DNA from: Trachythela sp. YZ-2020
Taxonomy: Eukaryota; Cnidaria; Anthozoa; Malacalcyonacea; Clavulariidae
Direction of reading: 5' to 3'
Length of the DNA: 64,000 nucleotides
NCBI GenBank assembly: GCA_016169945.1
Contig: JADLSH010000285.1
Location: forward strand, 310,001 to 374,000
The notes under the pieces are model-generated. The model did not search any database. It was given only the letters and a program-made list of their open reading frames with translations, and had not been told where the DNA came from. Shown piece after piece: positions 33,199 to 43,229 of the stretch. Positions within the stretch are counted from its first letter, which is position 1. The number at the start of each line of letters is the position of its first letter. The position numbers and the translations under genes are program-made.

Positions 33199-35806
33199 AT
33201 GCCATGTATAGGTCCTTTATCTCTTGACAATGTGACAGAAGAAAAAAAACTTGGTCTGGCCAGTTCCTTTATCACAACGTGCCATTACTGTGGAGAGACC
33301 AACCATCTGAACACATCGGCTGCACATCGGACTGGCAAACATGGTCCATTAACATATGACATAAATTCTCGGGTAGTACTGGGAGCTTTGCATATTGGAG
33401 TAGGTGAAACTCATGTCAACAACTTGCTTACAACCATGAACATTCCTCCTCTTAATAATGTCACATTCAAGAAAAGAGAGAGGGAGGTAGGACATGCTGT
33501 TGAACAGATTGCTTCATCTAGCTGTATGGAAAACCTGCAGAAAGAAAAAAACACTGCAGTGTCAAATAACACAATGGCAGATAGCAATGGTTTAATTGGG
33601 TTCCCAGTTTCATACGATATGGGCTGGCAAAAGCGTGGCAAGGGTCATAATTCCTTAACTGGACAAGGTGCAGCCATGGGATTGACAACAGGGAATATCT
33701 TGGCATATGCAACAAGATGCAAGCAATGTCGAACTTGCAGTTATGCAAGTAGGGAGGGAAAACTAGTAAAACAACATGACTGCAGAAAGAACCACACGGG
33801 GTCGTCAAAGGCAATGGAGCCTAGTGTTGCCTGTGAGCTATGGAATTCTGTGCCAAAACAACATGCTAAGTTTTCAACATACATTGGTGATGACGATACT
33901 ACAACTTTATCACATCTAACTGAAAATGTACCCTACGGCATTGAGAAATGGTCTGACATAGTTCACGCTAAGCGGTCGCTCACAACAAGGCTTTACAATC
34001 TTTCGTCTAGATGCAAATTTCAAAATTCCTCTGTCCTGAGTCAAAAGGTTATCAACTACTTAGCAAAATGTTTTTCATATTGTATTGCTCAAAACTCTGA
34101 TCCGAACAATTTGAAAAAAGCCCTAAAGTGTGTTGTTCCTCATGCATTTGGAGACCACCAGCAGTGCAATGATTCTTGGTGTGGTTATAAAAAAGATCCA
34201 AACTCATACAAACACCAGAGTCTTCCAAATGGCAAGGATTTACATGGTGCAGAACTAAAACAAACATTATCCGATCTATTTCAGGAATACACCACTGATG
34301 TTGTAGTTAAAAAGCTTGCACCGTTTGCTAATTCATAAAGGAATGAGTCTTTTAACAATATTGTTTGCAGCAAAAACCCTAAGGCCCGCTTTTACGGAGG
34401 CAGTGACAGTAATGATTTTAGAGTTGCCTGTGCAGTTGCACAAAAAAATATTGGCTATGGTTATGTGGCAAGGACATTGGAAGCACTTGGCATTGATCCT
34501 GGGAAAAACTGCCAAGCACAAGGCAAAAAGATGGATAAAAAACTTGCTCGTGATATGGCTCGAAAGTCAAAAAAAGACTTCAAGATAAGAAGGCACCAAC
34601 TGCATGCCCAAAGGCTATCTAAAAATACAACACGAGAGATTAAAGAGGGTAAAACCTATGAAACAGGGATTGGATTGAATTTAGATGTGTTTGGGAAGGA
34701 AAAGAGCAAAATGAAAAATATTGGTTGGAAAGTGGAGTTGGGAAAGGTAACAACGGAAAAACTTTTGGAATTTGAAGAAATGGTGCCAAAATTTACTGAA
34801 AGGCCAGTAAAGGTTTATTTGTGTTTCGATCCATTGGTTGTATATAATTTCATATTTTTTGACTTGGAAACTACTGGAACTGGAAAGACTGCTGAAATTT
34901 GTCAGCTATCAGCAATAAATCAAAAAGGGGACACATATTCAAACTACATTGTTCCAACTAGAAATATCAGCGCAGGCGCTTCACGAGTAAACAACTTAAC
35001 CGTACAGTATATACATAGTAAAAGAGTTCTATGTAAAAATTCTTACCCAGTCAAGTCCGTTTCCCTCAGCGATGCTCTCTCATCCTTTCTAGAGTACATC
35101 CGACATACAGCCACTCCAAACAGCAAAACTAGTACTACAATTCTGCTTGGTCATAACTCGTCAACATTTGACATTCCAACTCTTTTCCACAACTCCAATA
35201 ACTCGTTCAAAGACCAACTTTCTGAAATGAATATTTACTTAGGAGATACTCTGCCCCTAACAAGATCCTTGCTCAAGAACAATCACGCATCGTTGAAGCA
35301 AAAAAATGGAGACGTTTGCAAAGCAAATTTGGGTAGCTTGTATGAATGTTTGTTTAAACACAAATTCGATGCCCATGATGCTGTAGAGGATGTAGCTGCT
35401 CTCAAAAAGATTTTCCTCGGACCAGAAATAAATATTAACACTGAAACTTTCATCAATGGTTGTGAAATTCACACAGTTTTCGAAGCACAAGCTGATCTTA
35501 TTTACATGGACCATCGCAACGACTTGTTTCACACTTTCGAGGGCAACCTTTACCGTCCTGATGACACTCGGTCTAGTGCTATAACTCAGGGAATGGGATT
35601 AAAGATTGCAGGTTGTGGTATAGGATACAACGATCTACGTTAATTCTTTGTATGAAAACTTCGGTGACATTGGTGTTGTTGCCATATTGAGCTTGCCCCC
35701 AACTAGCACACGCGAGAATGGAAAGAATCCTCGCGTTACTAAACACAATAGAGTCCTTGAAAGCATCCTTGGATTCTTGAAAACAATCGAAAATGCCAAC
35801 AAGTAG
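33199..35806 (+). pseudogene. Mutator-like transposase fused to DEDDh exonuclease, disrupted
   Basis: About 870 codons. The N-terminal part has a CHYCGE zinc-binding-type motif. The DDE transposase core shows D140 in SYDMGWQKRGKG, D231-D233 in IGDDDTTTL, a Cys/His insert (RCKQCRTCSYA, HDCRKNHTGSSKAMEP) and the presumed catalytic Glu at codon 383 in RNESFN. The C-terminal DEDDh exonuclease has FDLETTG (D555, E557), HNSSTFDIP (D658) and HDAVEDV (H726, D731). The domain pairing matches animal proteins annotated as Mutator-like transposase domain proteins. Two lesions: TAA at 34336-34338 (codon 380, one base from CAA) and a +1 shift near 35636, after which SLYENFGDIGVVAILSLPPT continues to a stop at 35806. 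All catalytic residues survive. Confidence 0.85.
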
Positions 35807-36759
35807 ATGCAACGGTAAATATATGTTTAAATCATATTTTTTCTCGACTCTTACAGAGGAAAAATTACTCCAAATCTTTCAAACTACTTCGAATGATTTT
35901 AGAACCGCGCGTGATTTTCTGCATGAGCCCGCATTTCTGATGCGTGCGCATGACAATTCATTGATCTTGCAAAGGCGCAAAAACGTTAGCCGCGCGAACA
36001 AAAAGACAGCGTAGTTTTAAAATAAGCTCGGTAACATACCACGATTTTTTGCACAAGTATAGCTTATTCTGATGCAAAGTGAACGTCAAAGTTTTAAAAA
36101 ATTCTGTAGATTGAAAGCTGCAAAATCCAGGATTTTCTATTGTGCCAATTCTGATCTACAGATTTCTTTCATTTTCTACCTAAATACTCTACATCAAAAG
36201 TAAAAGCTAAGTACCAAATAAAAAAGGGGGGTCACCGACAATATTTGGAGATAAAAAAGAAAAACTCGTCATTTAGCCCAAAAATTGCCAAACTTTGGTT
36301 AGACCATGTTACCATGGAAACAAAGTATATACCCTATGCACAGCAATAATTTTAAGGGAATGTTTATACTTACTTGGAATAACTGAGAATTTATGCTTAA
36401 TGCAACAAGAACCAGGTTTTACGCAATGAAGTGATATATGCTAGAAACTGTATGGAGCCACCTTAAAGAAGCATACCATATCCGTAAAGAGCGACCAACA
36501 ATCAATTTCCGAGAGGACCGACAGGAACGCGCTGAACTGACAGATGTTTTATTTTAGATACTTTTGACCATTTTTATTTTTAATTTTTAAGACCTTTAGG
36601 ACAATAATGACCTTAATATTCTTTACCTCTTTGTTTAATGCCATTGTTCTTAACTATGCATTTGTAAATATTCCAATTATCCGCACTGTACAGGGTGTCC
36701 CCAAAAAAGTGACACTATAGAAATTATCCTATTGTTATAATTTGAATGCCTGAGTACTA

Positions 36760-36969
36760 CAGTGTGTCTAAAAAACAACTGAACCCTTTAAAATTCAAAT
36801 TAGCCATAACCTATTGTAGTAATTTGACAGCTCTAATTGCTTCGAATTAATGGTGCGTATTTAATTTCCCACGTGTATAAGACCTTGTGTTTTTGCGCAC
36901 CATTAATTCAAAGCAATTAGAGCTGTCAAATTGAATTTGAAAGGGTTCAGTTTTTTTTGAGACACACTG
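36760..36969. mobile_element. 210-bp mariner-type MITE
   Basis: TIR CAGTGTGTCTAAAAAACAAC, with a slightly shifted partner ending TTTTTTTTGAGACACACTG. The whole element folds into one hairpin (AATTAGAGCTGTCAAATT near the centre). TA flanks at 36758-36759 and 36970-36971. Confidence 0.85.
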
Positions 36970-37079
36970 TATGCTAAACCCGCAAGTGCACAAACTTCTG
37001 ATTCTGGAATTTAAAATAACTCGTATTACCATAAAAATCAAATTACATGTAAATCATGTAATTTTAATTACGAGCCAGT

Positions 37080-39216
37080 GTAAGGAGAATGGTTAGTGAA
37101 AGCCGCGAAAACTTCTTTAACTCTCTTGAAGCGAATTTTCAATCAAACCCCAAACGATTTTGGTCGATTTTTAAGCTAAAGAATAAACAATCGAGTATTC
37201 CAGACACGATGTCGATGGAAACGCCTGCTTCCTCACAACCTTCCACAGTTTCTACTCCTGCTGGTATCGCAGATATGTTTAATCAGTACCTTACATCAGT
37301 ATTTAGCTCTGACGATCTCGAAGATCTTTCATCTCCTCCCTTGCCACCAACATCTTGTTTGTTGCTGTCAGACGTACAACTTACTACTGCAGAAGTTCTA
37401 AGAACACTCTTAAACCTAGACACCAGCAAGGCTACGGGACCTGATGCCATTCCATCTCATCTCCTCAAGGAAACAGCACAGCAAATCGCCCCTTCTCTCA
37501 CGCAGCTTTTTAATAGATCTTTAAGCTGTGGAGAGCTACCTGAAGAATGGAAATTAGCGAACATTGTTCCGGTACACAAGAAAGGAGACAAGAGTCATGT
37601 GGAGAACTATCGACCTATCTCCCTTCTGTCCATAACATCGAAAGTGCTAGAACGTTGTGTACTTAGGAATATGAAAGAACATCTACTTAAATTAATCAGC
37701 ACTACTCAACATGGCTTTATTCCGGGGAAATCATGCACAACTCAGCTAGTAGAAGTGCTTGATTATATTGGTTCCCTCTTAGATGGTGGTAAGCAAACTG
37801 ACGTAATCTATATGGACATGTCCAAAGCATTTGACAAAGTCAACCACACAGCCCTAACTAAAAAGCTAAGAAACTCCTTTGGAATCTCTGGTAACCTTCT
37901 TCATTGGCTTCACTCTTACTTGTCCAAGCGTAAACAGCGTGTTACTGTCTTAGGAGCTACATCATCTCCAAAATCTGTCCTTTCCGGTGTCCCACAAGGC
38001 TCAATTCTAGGTCCTATACTTTTTCTACTTTATGTCAACGACCTGCCGGATGCAGTAAATCACTCAAAAATCGCCTCTTTTGCTGACGACACAAAACTGT
38101 TTAAACAAATTGACTCCAGTGCGGACGCGTTATTGTTACAAAGTGATCTAAGTAATTTAGAGGTATGGTCAACCTCTTCGGGTCTTGTCTTTAACCAAGA
38201 CAAGTGCAAGTGTCAGCACATAACTAGAAAAGCAAACCCTATAAAGCAGGACTATACAATCAAGATTAAGACCCTGACAGTTACATTGAAGGAAAGAGAC
38301 TTAGGAATTTTGATTAATAACAATTTAACCTGGTCAGATCACACCCAAGGTCGCTGTGCGAAAGCAAACAAAATGCTTGGTTTTCTGCGCAGATCTGCTC
38401 CACAAATAAATAATATAAAAATACGTCGAACATTGTTCCTGACAATCGTACGATCTGTGTTAGGCTACGCCACACAAGTCTGGTCCCCACAGTCAATCGA
38501 GTTGAGCAAGAGGACAGAGCGAATCCAACGCCGGGGCACAAAACGCATCTTGAAACTACCCTTCTTTTGCGCTGAAACGTACAAAGACAGGCTGATATCT
38601 TTAGATCTACTACCAATCTCCTACTGGCATGAGTATCTTGATCTCGTGTTTTTCTTCAAAGCCAACTTCATAACTGTCTCCGTAGATGTCCTGCCTGTAC
38701 CTATAATTCCATCGAGGCTTGCTAGATCCACTGTTGATGTAAATGTATTATCGTTCCTCGTAAATGTAAGTCTGTTACATACCAACGCTCATTTTTCAAT
38801 AGAACAACGAGAACATGGAACTCACTGCCTCAACACCTAAGGCTGAAAGACTTACCCATGTGCCAATTTAAGAAGATGCTTTTTGATTATTACCATAAAG
38901 CTCTTCAAAATTGTTACAACGTAGACGACGCCAGAACATGGAAAACAATATGTTTGAAATGTAACTCTTCGCGGACTCTCATACAGTCTTTGACTTGCTG
39001 TCGTTAGTAACTATGTTCAGTGTATTTTTTCCCATTTTATATATCCATTTTATATATCCATTTTATATTTTATAAGGACCCACAGTAATTGGTGTTAAAC
39101 TGTTGTGGTGTCCCCGCCTTTTTATTTTTATTTTGCATGTGTTTGGGAGTATTTAATTTATTCCCTAATTTGCAATATTGTTAGCATAGGCGAAGCTAAA
39201 TAAATAAATAAATACG
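37080..39216 (+). mobile_element. 5'-truncated CR1-like LINE
   Basis: Begins inside the linker before the RT, runs through a nearly intact RT, and ends in a short 3' region closing with AAGCTAAATAAATAAATAAA, an AAAT-type tail. The endonuclease is missing, as usual after incomplete reverse transcription. It lies inside the mariner-like element. Confidence 0.85.
37089..38840 (+). CDS. LINE reverse transcriptase, 583 aa, near-intact
   Basis: An open frame with all RT motifs. The linker reads ENFFNSLEANFQSNPKRFWS. The finger has TSKATGPDAIPSHLLKE and NYRPISLLSITSKVLERC. Motif A is YMDMSKAFDKVNH (residues ~237-250), motif B is GVPQGSILGPILFLLYVNDL (~300-319), and motif C is FADD (~329-332). The thumb has YATQVWSP and RIQRRGTKRILKL. 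Near 38,760 the frame shifts by one base; the true C-terminus (KSVTYQRSFF, TRTWNSLPQHLRLKDLP) continues in the next frame to about 38,990. The RT would copy element RNA at a nick, but without its own endonuclease the copy is immobile. Confidence 0.9.
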   Translation: MVSESRENFFNSLEANFQSNPKRFWSIFKLKNKQSSIPDTMSMETPASSQPSTVSTPAGIADMFNQYLTSVFSSDDLEDLSSPPLPPTSCLLLSDVQLTTAEVLRTLLNLDTSKATGPDAIPSHLLKETAQQIAPSLTQLFNRSLSCGELPEEWKLANIVPVHKKGDKSHVENYRPISLLSITSKVLERCVLRNMKEHLLKLISTTQHGFIPGKSCTTQLVEVLDYIGSLLDGGKQTDVIYMDMSKAFDKVNHTALTKKLRNSFGISGNLLHWLHSYLSKRKQRVTVLGATSSPKSVLSGVPQGSILGPILFLLYVNDLPDAVNHSKIASFADDTKLFKQIDSSADALLLQSDLSNLEVWSTSSGLVFNQDKCKCQHITRKANPIKQDYTIKIKTLTVTLKERDLGILINNNLTWSDHTQGRCAKANKMLGFLRRSAPQINNIKIRRTLFLTIVRSVLGYATQVWSPQSIELSKRTERIQRRGTKRILKLPFFCAETYKDRLISLDLLPISYWHEYLDLVFFFKANFITVSVDVLPVPIIPSRLARSTVDVNVLSFLVNVSLLHTNAHFSIEQREHGTHCLNT

Positions 39217-39229
39217 ACCAGTTGGAGTA

Positions 39230-39450
39230 ACAATAATGGTTCAATTGACTACAGAGCAACGAATATTTGTTGTAACACAATTTACCCTAATACCGAATGT
39301 AACCGCAGTGCAATAATCGAGGAATTCAACGCTTTACGGCAGCAGCCTGAAATGATTCGAAATGTGATGCGCGGAATGCACAGGCGAACCATTCTTTGTC
39401 TCGAAAGAAATGGGGGACATGTTGAAGGGCACGGCCCATAGCTTAAACAT
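39230..39450 (+). pseudogene. Mariner-type transposase remnant
   Basis: Short coding-like phrases VQLTTEQRIFVVTQF near 39,237 and RRTILCLERNGGHVEGHGP near 39,385 occur in broken frames. The first looks like the start of a helix-turn-helix region, the second like the C-terminal end of transposases of this group. The catalytic core is deleted. Assignment depends mostly on the flanking mariner-type ends. Confidence 0.4.
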
Positions 39451-39846
39451 TAATTTGATCAATTGTTGTTACGTGTAAAATAAAAAGCAAACCGTTTATT
39501 AGTATAATCGTTTTGCTTGACTCGGGCGTTAAAATATTTGGACGAAGCGAAAACGTTTTAAAATGCTTAAATGTAAATACAATTTCATTAAATTCCCAGG
39601 TGTGTAATCACGCGCGTTTAAGAGCGGTTTAAGAACAATGAGATAATTTCTATAGTGTCACTTTTTTTTGGGACACCCTGTATATAACACGTTGCCTCAA
39701 CACACATCTCTATCTCTGATGATGTCGTTGACGACGAAAGCTTAGATAATAAAGTCTTTTAAAGTTTTTCAGTAAAAGTTTCTTTGTTAACAGCCGCAAT
39801 ATTTGCCTCATTTGAACCATGTTAAGAACTATAACCATAATATGCT

Positions 39847-41660
39847 GCTGAAGGACAACTTTACGCGATTAAAAGATTATTTACTTTCGCGTTCACACTG
39901 GCCTCTACTTCTATTTATGACTTCGCTATTGAGTATTGTCGTCAATTCGATATATATTCTGAAATCACTTTTGTATTTATAGATCATTTTGAGGAAGAGT
40001 TAAGACAGATAAAAAGGAAACAACCCAGATACAGCCGAACAATCATTTAGTCGTGCCTTAAAGATTCTCTCGACGTCAACGAACGTCAACGAAGAGAAAG
40101 CAACATGTTTTCATTCGATGGCGGAATTGTACCGAATCCGATCCTTGCAACAATTAAAGAATTTTCACAATTTTTTGTGAAATGGTTGTCAAAGAAGACG
40201 TAGAATCAACGCGGCCATCTCAGAAGCAGAAGTTAAGCTAATTGGTAAAGTATTCGGAACTAGTGGCGTTGAACGCTTCAAGAAAACGAAGGATAGAAGA
40301 ATAACAAATCGAATAGAATTGAAAGAAATTCGTTCAAAAATCACCAACGAATATTTTCCTATGCGCAAAAATGATGTGACGCAATTGAAAGTATATACGG
40401 AAGAATTCACGATGACATGAAGCGCTTTTTGATTGACATTTTTCATTATTGCTGTGAGATTGCAGGTCCAGCACCGTGCAACTACTCCATCATTGGTCTA
40501 GGGTCTACCTCAAGAAAAGAAGGTACTCCATATTCAGATTTAGAATTTGCAATTCTGCTTGATGAAAGCAAGAAAGACGGCGAAAGTCTAGGACCAGAAC
40601 ATCGGCAATATTTCCGATTCTTGACCTACTTTATTCAAGCGCAAATTATCAAATTGGGAGAAACAATTTTGCCTAGTGTTGGCATTGCCAGCCTTAATGA
40701 TTTCTACAGCGAAAGTAAAGAAGATGATTGGTTTTACGACGACATCATTCCCAAGGGATTTTCCTTTGACGGCATGATGCCATGGGCATGCAAGACACCA
40801 CTGGGAAAGAAGGAATGGCGCGGACAACCTCCACAAGAGTTTATTATGACTGTTGATGAAATGCTGGAGCTACAAAACGTCAGCCCCGACACGTCTATTG
40901 AAAGTCTGCAAACTGGAAATATCTTCATGAGTGTCTGTCACCTTTTGGGCGATGAAAACCTTACCAAAACCTACGAGCAAAAATTGACGGCCCTCTTGAC
41001 TCATGTTGACAGAGTGAAGACTTTCAATTCCAACAACAAGTCTTGACGATCATGCAAAATTTGTCTGAGACCTACACCATCCGCGTGGTGAATTCATTGG
41101 ACTTTGGAAAACAACAAGACGTAAAAAAAGAGGTCTATAGATTTGCAAGTCTTCTAGTTGAACAGCTATCGAAATTCTACAGCTTCCCAAAGCACTGGCC
41201 TGTTTATGTTCCGCCAAAGATGGCGCGGTAAACAATGCTAAAAGAGTCAAAATACTTCTCTTGCTCGCCTGTTGTTACCGCATGGTGGGAAAGTTTCAAA
41301 AGGTCTGCGAATGTTGTCGAGAAGTGGAAACATTGTACTCGGGGGCGCCAGATGCTGTGGGAAGAAGCAGACACTGATTTGAGTGCCTTGACCATGCTCA
41401 TAGGCATTTCCATCAGCAGCAGTTACTCGAGCCAGCTACATTTAAAGTACTTATCGCCCAAGCAGAAGTATATAGGTTTGTTGAAAAGTGGGACGAAATG
41501 TACAGTACTTTGACAAAAGCGAAAGAAATTGCTGATATTTTGTATGGAGATGACCCCCACCCAAATGTCGCATTTGTGCTTCTTTATCTTGGCTTTGTTG
41601 AGCAAGAGCGTGGAAGGTTCTCGGCGGCCTTAAACTGTGGCGTATGCAGACATACTGGTT
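39847..41660 (+). pseudogene. Nucleotidyltransferase-TPR protein gene, decayed
   Basis: Coding-like sequence runs through at least four frames without introns. In order: a helical segment (IDHFEEELRQIKRKQPRY), a repeat-like stretch (CFHSMAELYRIRSLQQL, INAAISEAEVKLIGKVFG), then the best part at 40417-41046 with GLGSTSRKEGTPYSDLEF. That phrase matches the GS...DxE signature of nucleotidyltransferases of the GlnD/DUF294 (PII-uridylyltransferase N-terminal) group. A TPR-like end follows (AKEIADILYGDDPHPNVAFV, YLGFVEQERGRFSAALN). Frameshifts lie near 40.06, 40.19, 40.41, 41.04 and 41.23 kb. A missing second acidic residue cannot be judged. It begins just outside the 8.5-kb inverted duplication. 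Confidence 0.7.
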
Positions 41661-41820
41661 GAAGGTAGAAAACTAAGAAAAAATGCGTGCGAGACAAAAA
41701 TCGCACTTTACGAAAAATAACTGCATAACGTCAGAGCCAATATGTCAGGGTCGAAATACTGCCAAAATATCGAGATTTTTGCAACATTTTGTTCTCTCTT
41801 CTGGACGAATTTGAAAAATT

Positions 41821-43229
41821 AGGTACGCTAAGCGTACATGTATTTGCACAAACTGATAATTTCATGGTTGTTGTGAAAAACTGTATTCACATTTTACCAG
41901 CATTTCTCCTGGATAGCGAAGATAGCACGGAACAATCTAAACTGATTATTTATTATATTATAACATATTTGATGTTAAAACCATCTAAAATTAGGATATA
42001 TAGTACTAAGAAATGAATGCACTAATTAAGAGACAAAATGCATGGAAAATGACTGTCTCATTTCTTAGAACAATAATATGGTATTTTGCAAATTGTTACA
42101 TAATTTTAAAAGAGACAGTATCTGTTGAAAATTAAGTTAGAAATTAAGTTTGCTATTTATATATTCTGTATACATGTTTATTGCAAGAGTGCAACGCTCA
42201 CATGCCCCCTAGTTTGGCCAACATTTTGGGAAGGTTTGCTGAAGAAAAGCAAGTTTAATAATAGACAGTGTATTTAATTTCAAGATTATAATAACCATTA
42301 TTTTGTAGTAACTGAACAGTGTTCAGAACAACAATAACCATCCAATTACCACTGACAAGAAATTTTGTAATTTTAAAGCTACTCAAGACATTTAGACAGT
42401 GGTTTTTGTAGAATATATAATCTGTTGAATGCACTGTTGGATATGTCACATATTTATAGATATTGAAAAATTACACACATTGAAGATTGTTCTGTATCAG
42501 TGCCGCCGGAAGAAAATTGTTATTGGTGGGGCCGAACCTAGGGGGTCTGCTCCCCCAGGAAAATTTTGTATTTTCGAAGTCTCAGAAATGCATTTTCCGC
42601 GTTTCCTGAGACGAATTTTTATCACAATTGTGAGTTTTTACACCTCAGTTTTTGCAACCTCATCCCTAAGTTGATATATACACAATGTCAAAGTAACGAC
42701 AAACTATTACAGATAAATTGATTGTAGTTGGCTCTGCAAGAAAATATATATAGTATAAAAAGTAAATCAAGTGAGGAAATTATTGGGGGGGCCAGATCAT
42801 CCCCCCGGCCTTGCGTATACATTATATGCAACCCTCCAATAACACAAAACATTCTTGCATCCCCCTGAAAATGTTCTAAAAAATATATGACCCCGCTTAT
42901 TTCCAACCAGTCCCCCTCCTGTGTTAATAATGAACGGTCATTAGACATTCGTCACGTTCATAAAAATTACAAATGAAACATGTTGTTGCTTTGATGAATA
43001 TTTTCCATCGTAAATTGTAAAACATGGGTTATGTTGATAATTTTCGAATTTTTCTCGCTCTTGAGTAGTTCGCCATCTTGAAATATATAATATCAATCCA
43101 GTTATACGTGGAGATCAAAGAGTAATATTACGTCATTTGAAGATAGCAGTCGCTGATTGGCTAGTAGTTACACTTTCAGTGCGCTACACACTCGATAGCA
43201 ATATATCTGCGCTACTGCAGATACAAAAA
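41821..43229. repeat. Hairpin-ended repeat unit, third relative
   Basis: Starts AGGTACGCTAAGCGTACATG with TATTTGCAC, and ends with CGATAGCAATATATCTGCGC followed by TACTGCAGATACAAAAA. This is the same leading palindrome, leading motif and closing hairpin as the two units inside the hAT-type element, but the hairpin is imperfect and the interior is different. No transposase. An hAT-like repeat pair lies within it (about 42499-42816). Confidence 0.6.
42499..42816. repeat. Possible hAT-type MITE, poorly preserved
   Basis: Starts CAGTGCCGCCGGAAG, with GGTGGGGCCGAACCTAGGGG inside. The opposite end is rich in CCCCCC with TTATTGGGGGGGCC near 42780. The style resembles the hAT MITE at 20.8 kb, but the exact right end and the target duplication were not found. 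Confidence 0.35.

Larger units (their letters stand above)
32075..36462 (+). mobile_element. TTAA-flanked transposon encoding a DDE transposase-exonuclease
   Basis: Perfect 17-bp terminal inverted repeats GGTGGCTCCATACAGTT are flanked by TTAA at 32071-32074 and 36463-36466. The 4,388-bp element holds two plus-strand genes: a 164-aa protein 105 bp from the left end, and a large Mutator-like transposase joined to a DEDDh exonuclease. An AATAAA near 36215 could be its polyadenylation signal. TTAA duplications are typical of piggyBac and Kolobok elements, not of Mutator elements, which usually make 8-11-bp duplications. It sits near the centre of an older inverted duplication. Confidence 0.9.
36691..39680. 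mobile_element. Mariner-like element enlarged by later insertions
   Basis: The ends CAGGGTGTCCCCAAAAAAGT and its inverted partner ACTTTTTTTTGGGACACCCTG lie inside TA dinucleotides (36689-36690 and 39681-39682). The pairing continues through GACACTATAGAAATTATC. The ends fit Tc1/mariner elements, which duplicate TA. About 220 bp of decayed transposase-like sequence remains near 39.23-39.45 kb. Most of the 3-kb length is a MITE and a LINE that landed inside. Confidence 0.75.
31314..39831. repeat. 8.5-kb imperfect inverted duplication
   Basis: The outer arms are 31314-31440 and 39671-39831: TGGTTCAAATGAGG, CTTTATTATCTAAGCTTTCG and GTGTTGAGGC all recur inverted, with a ~30-bp indel. The inner arms are 31908-32047 and 36540-36673, including TATTTACAAATGCATAGTTA and AAAGAATATTAAGGTCATTA inverted. 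Between outer and inner arm each side carries a mariner-like element starting at the same TA. The centre holds the TTAA transposon. The layout implies an A-M-B block duplicated head-to-head. Confidence 0.75.

Noticed and set aside
33411..35532. Minus-strand open frames across the TTAA transposon
   Set aside because: They are shadows of the plus-strand transposase-exonuclease, which has full catalytic motif sets.
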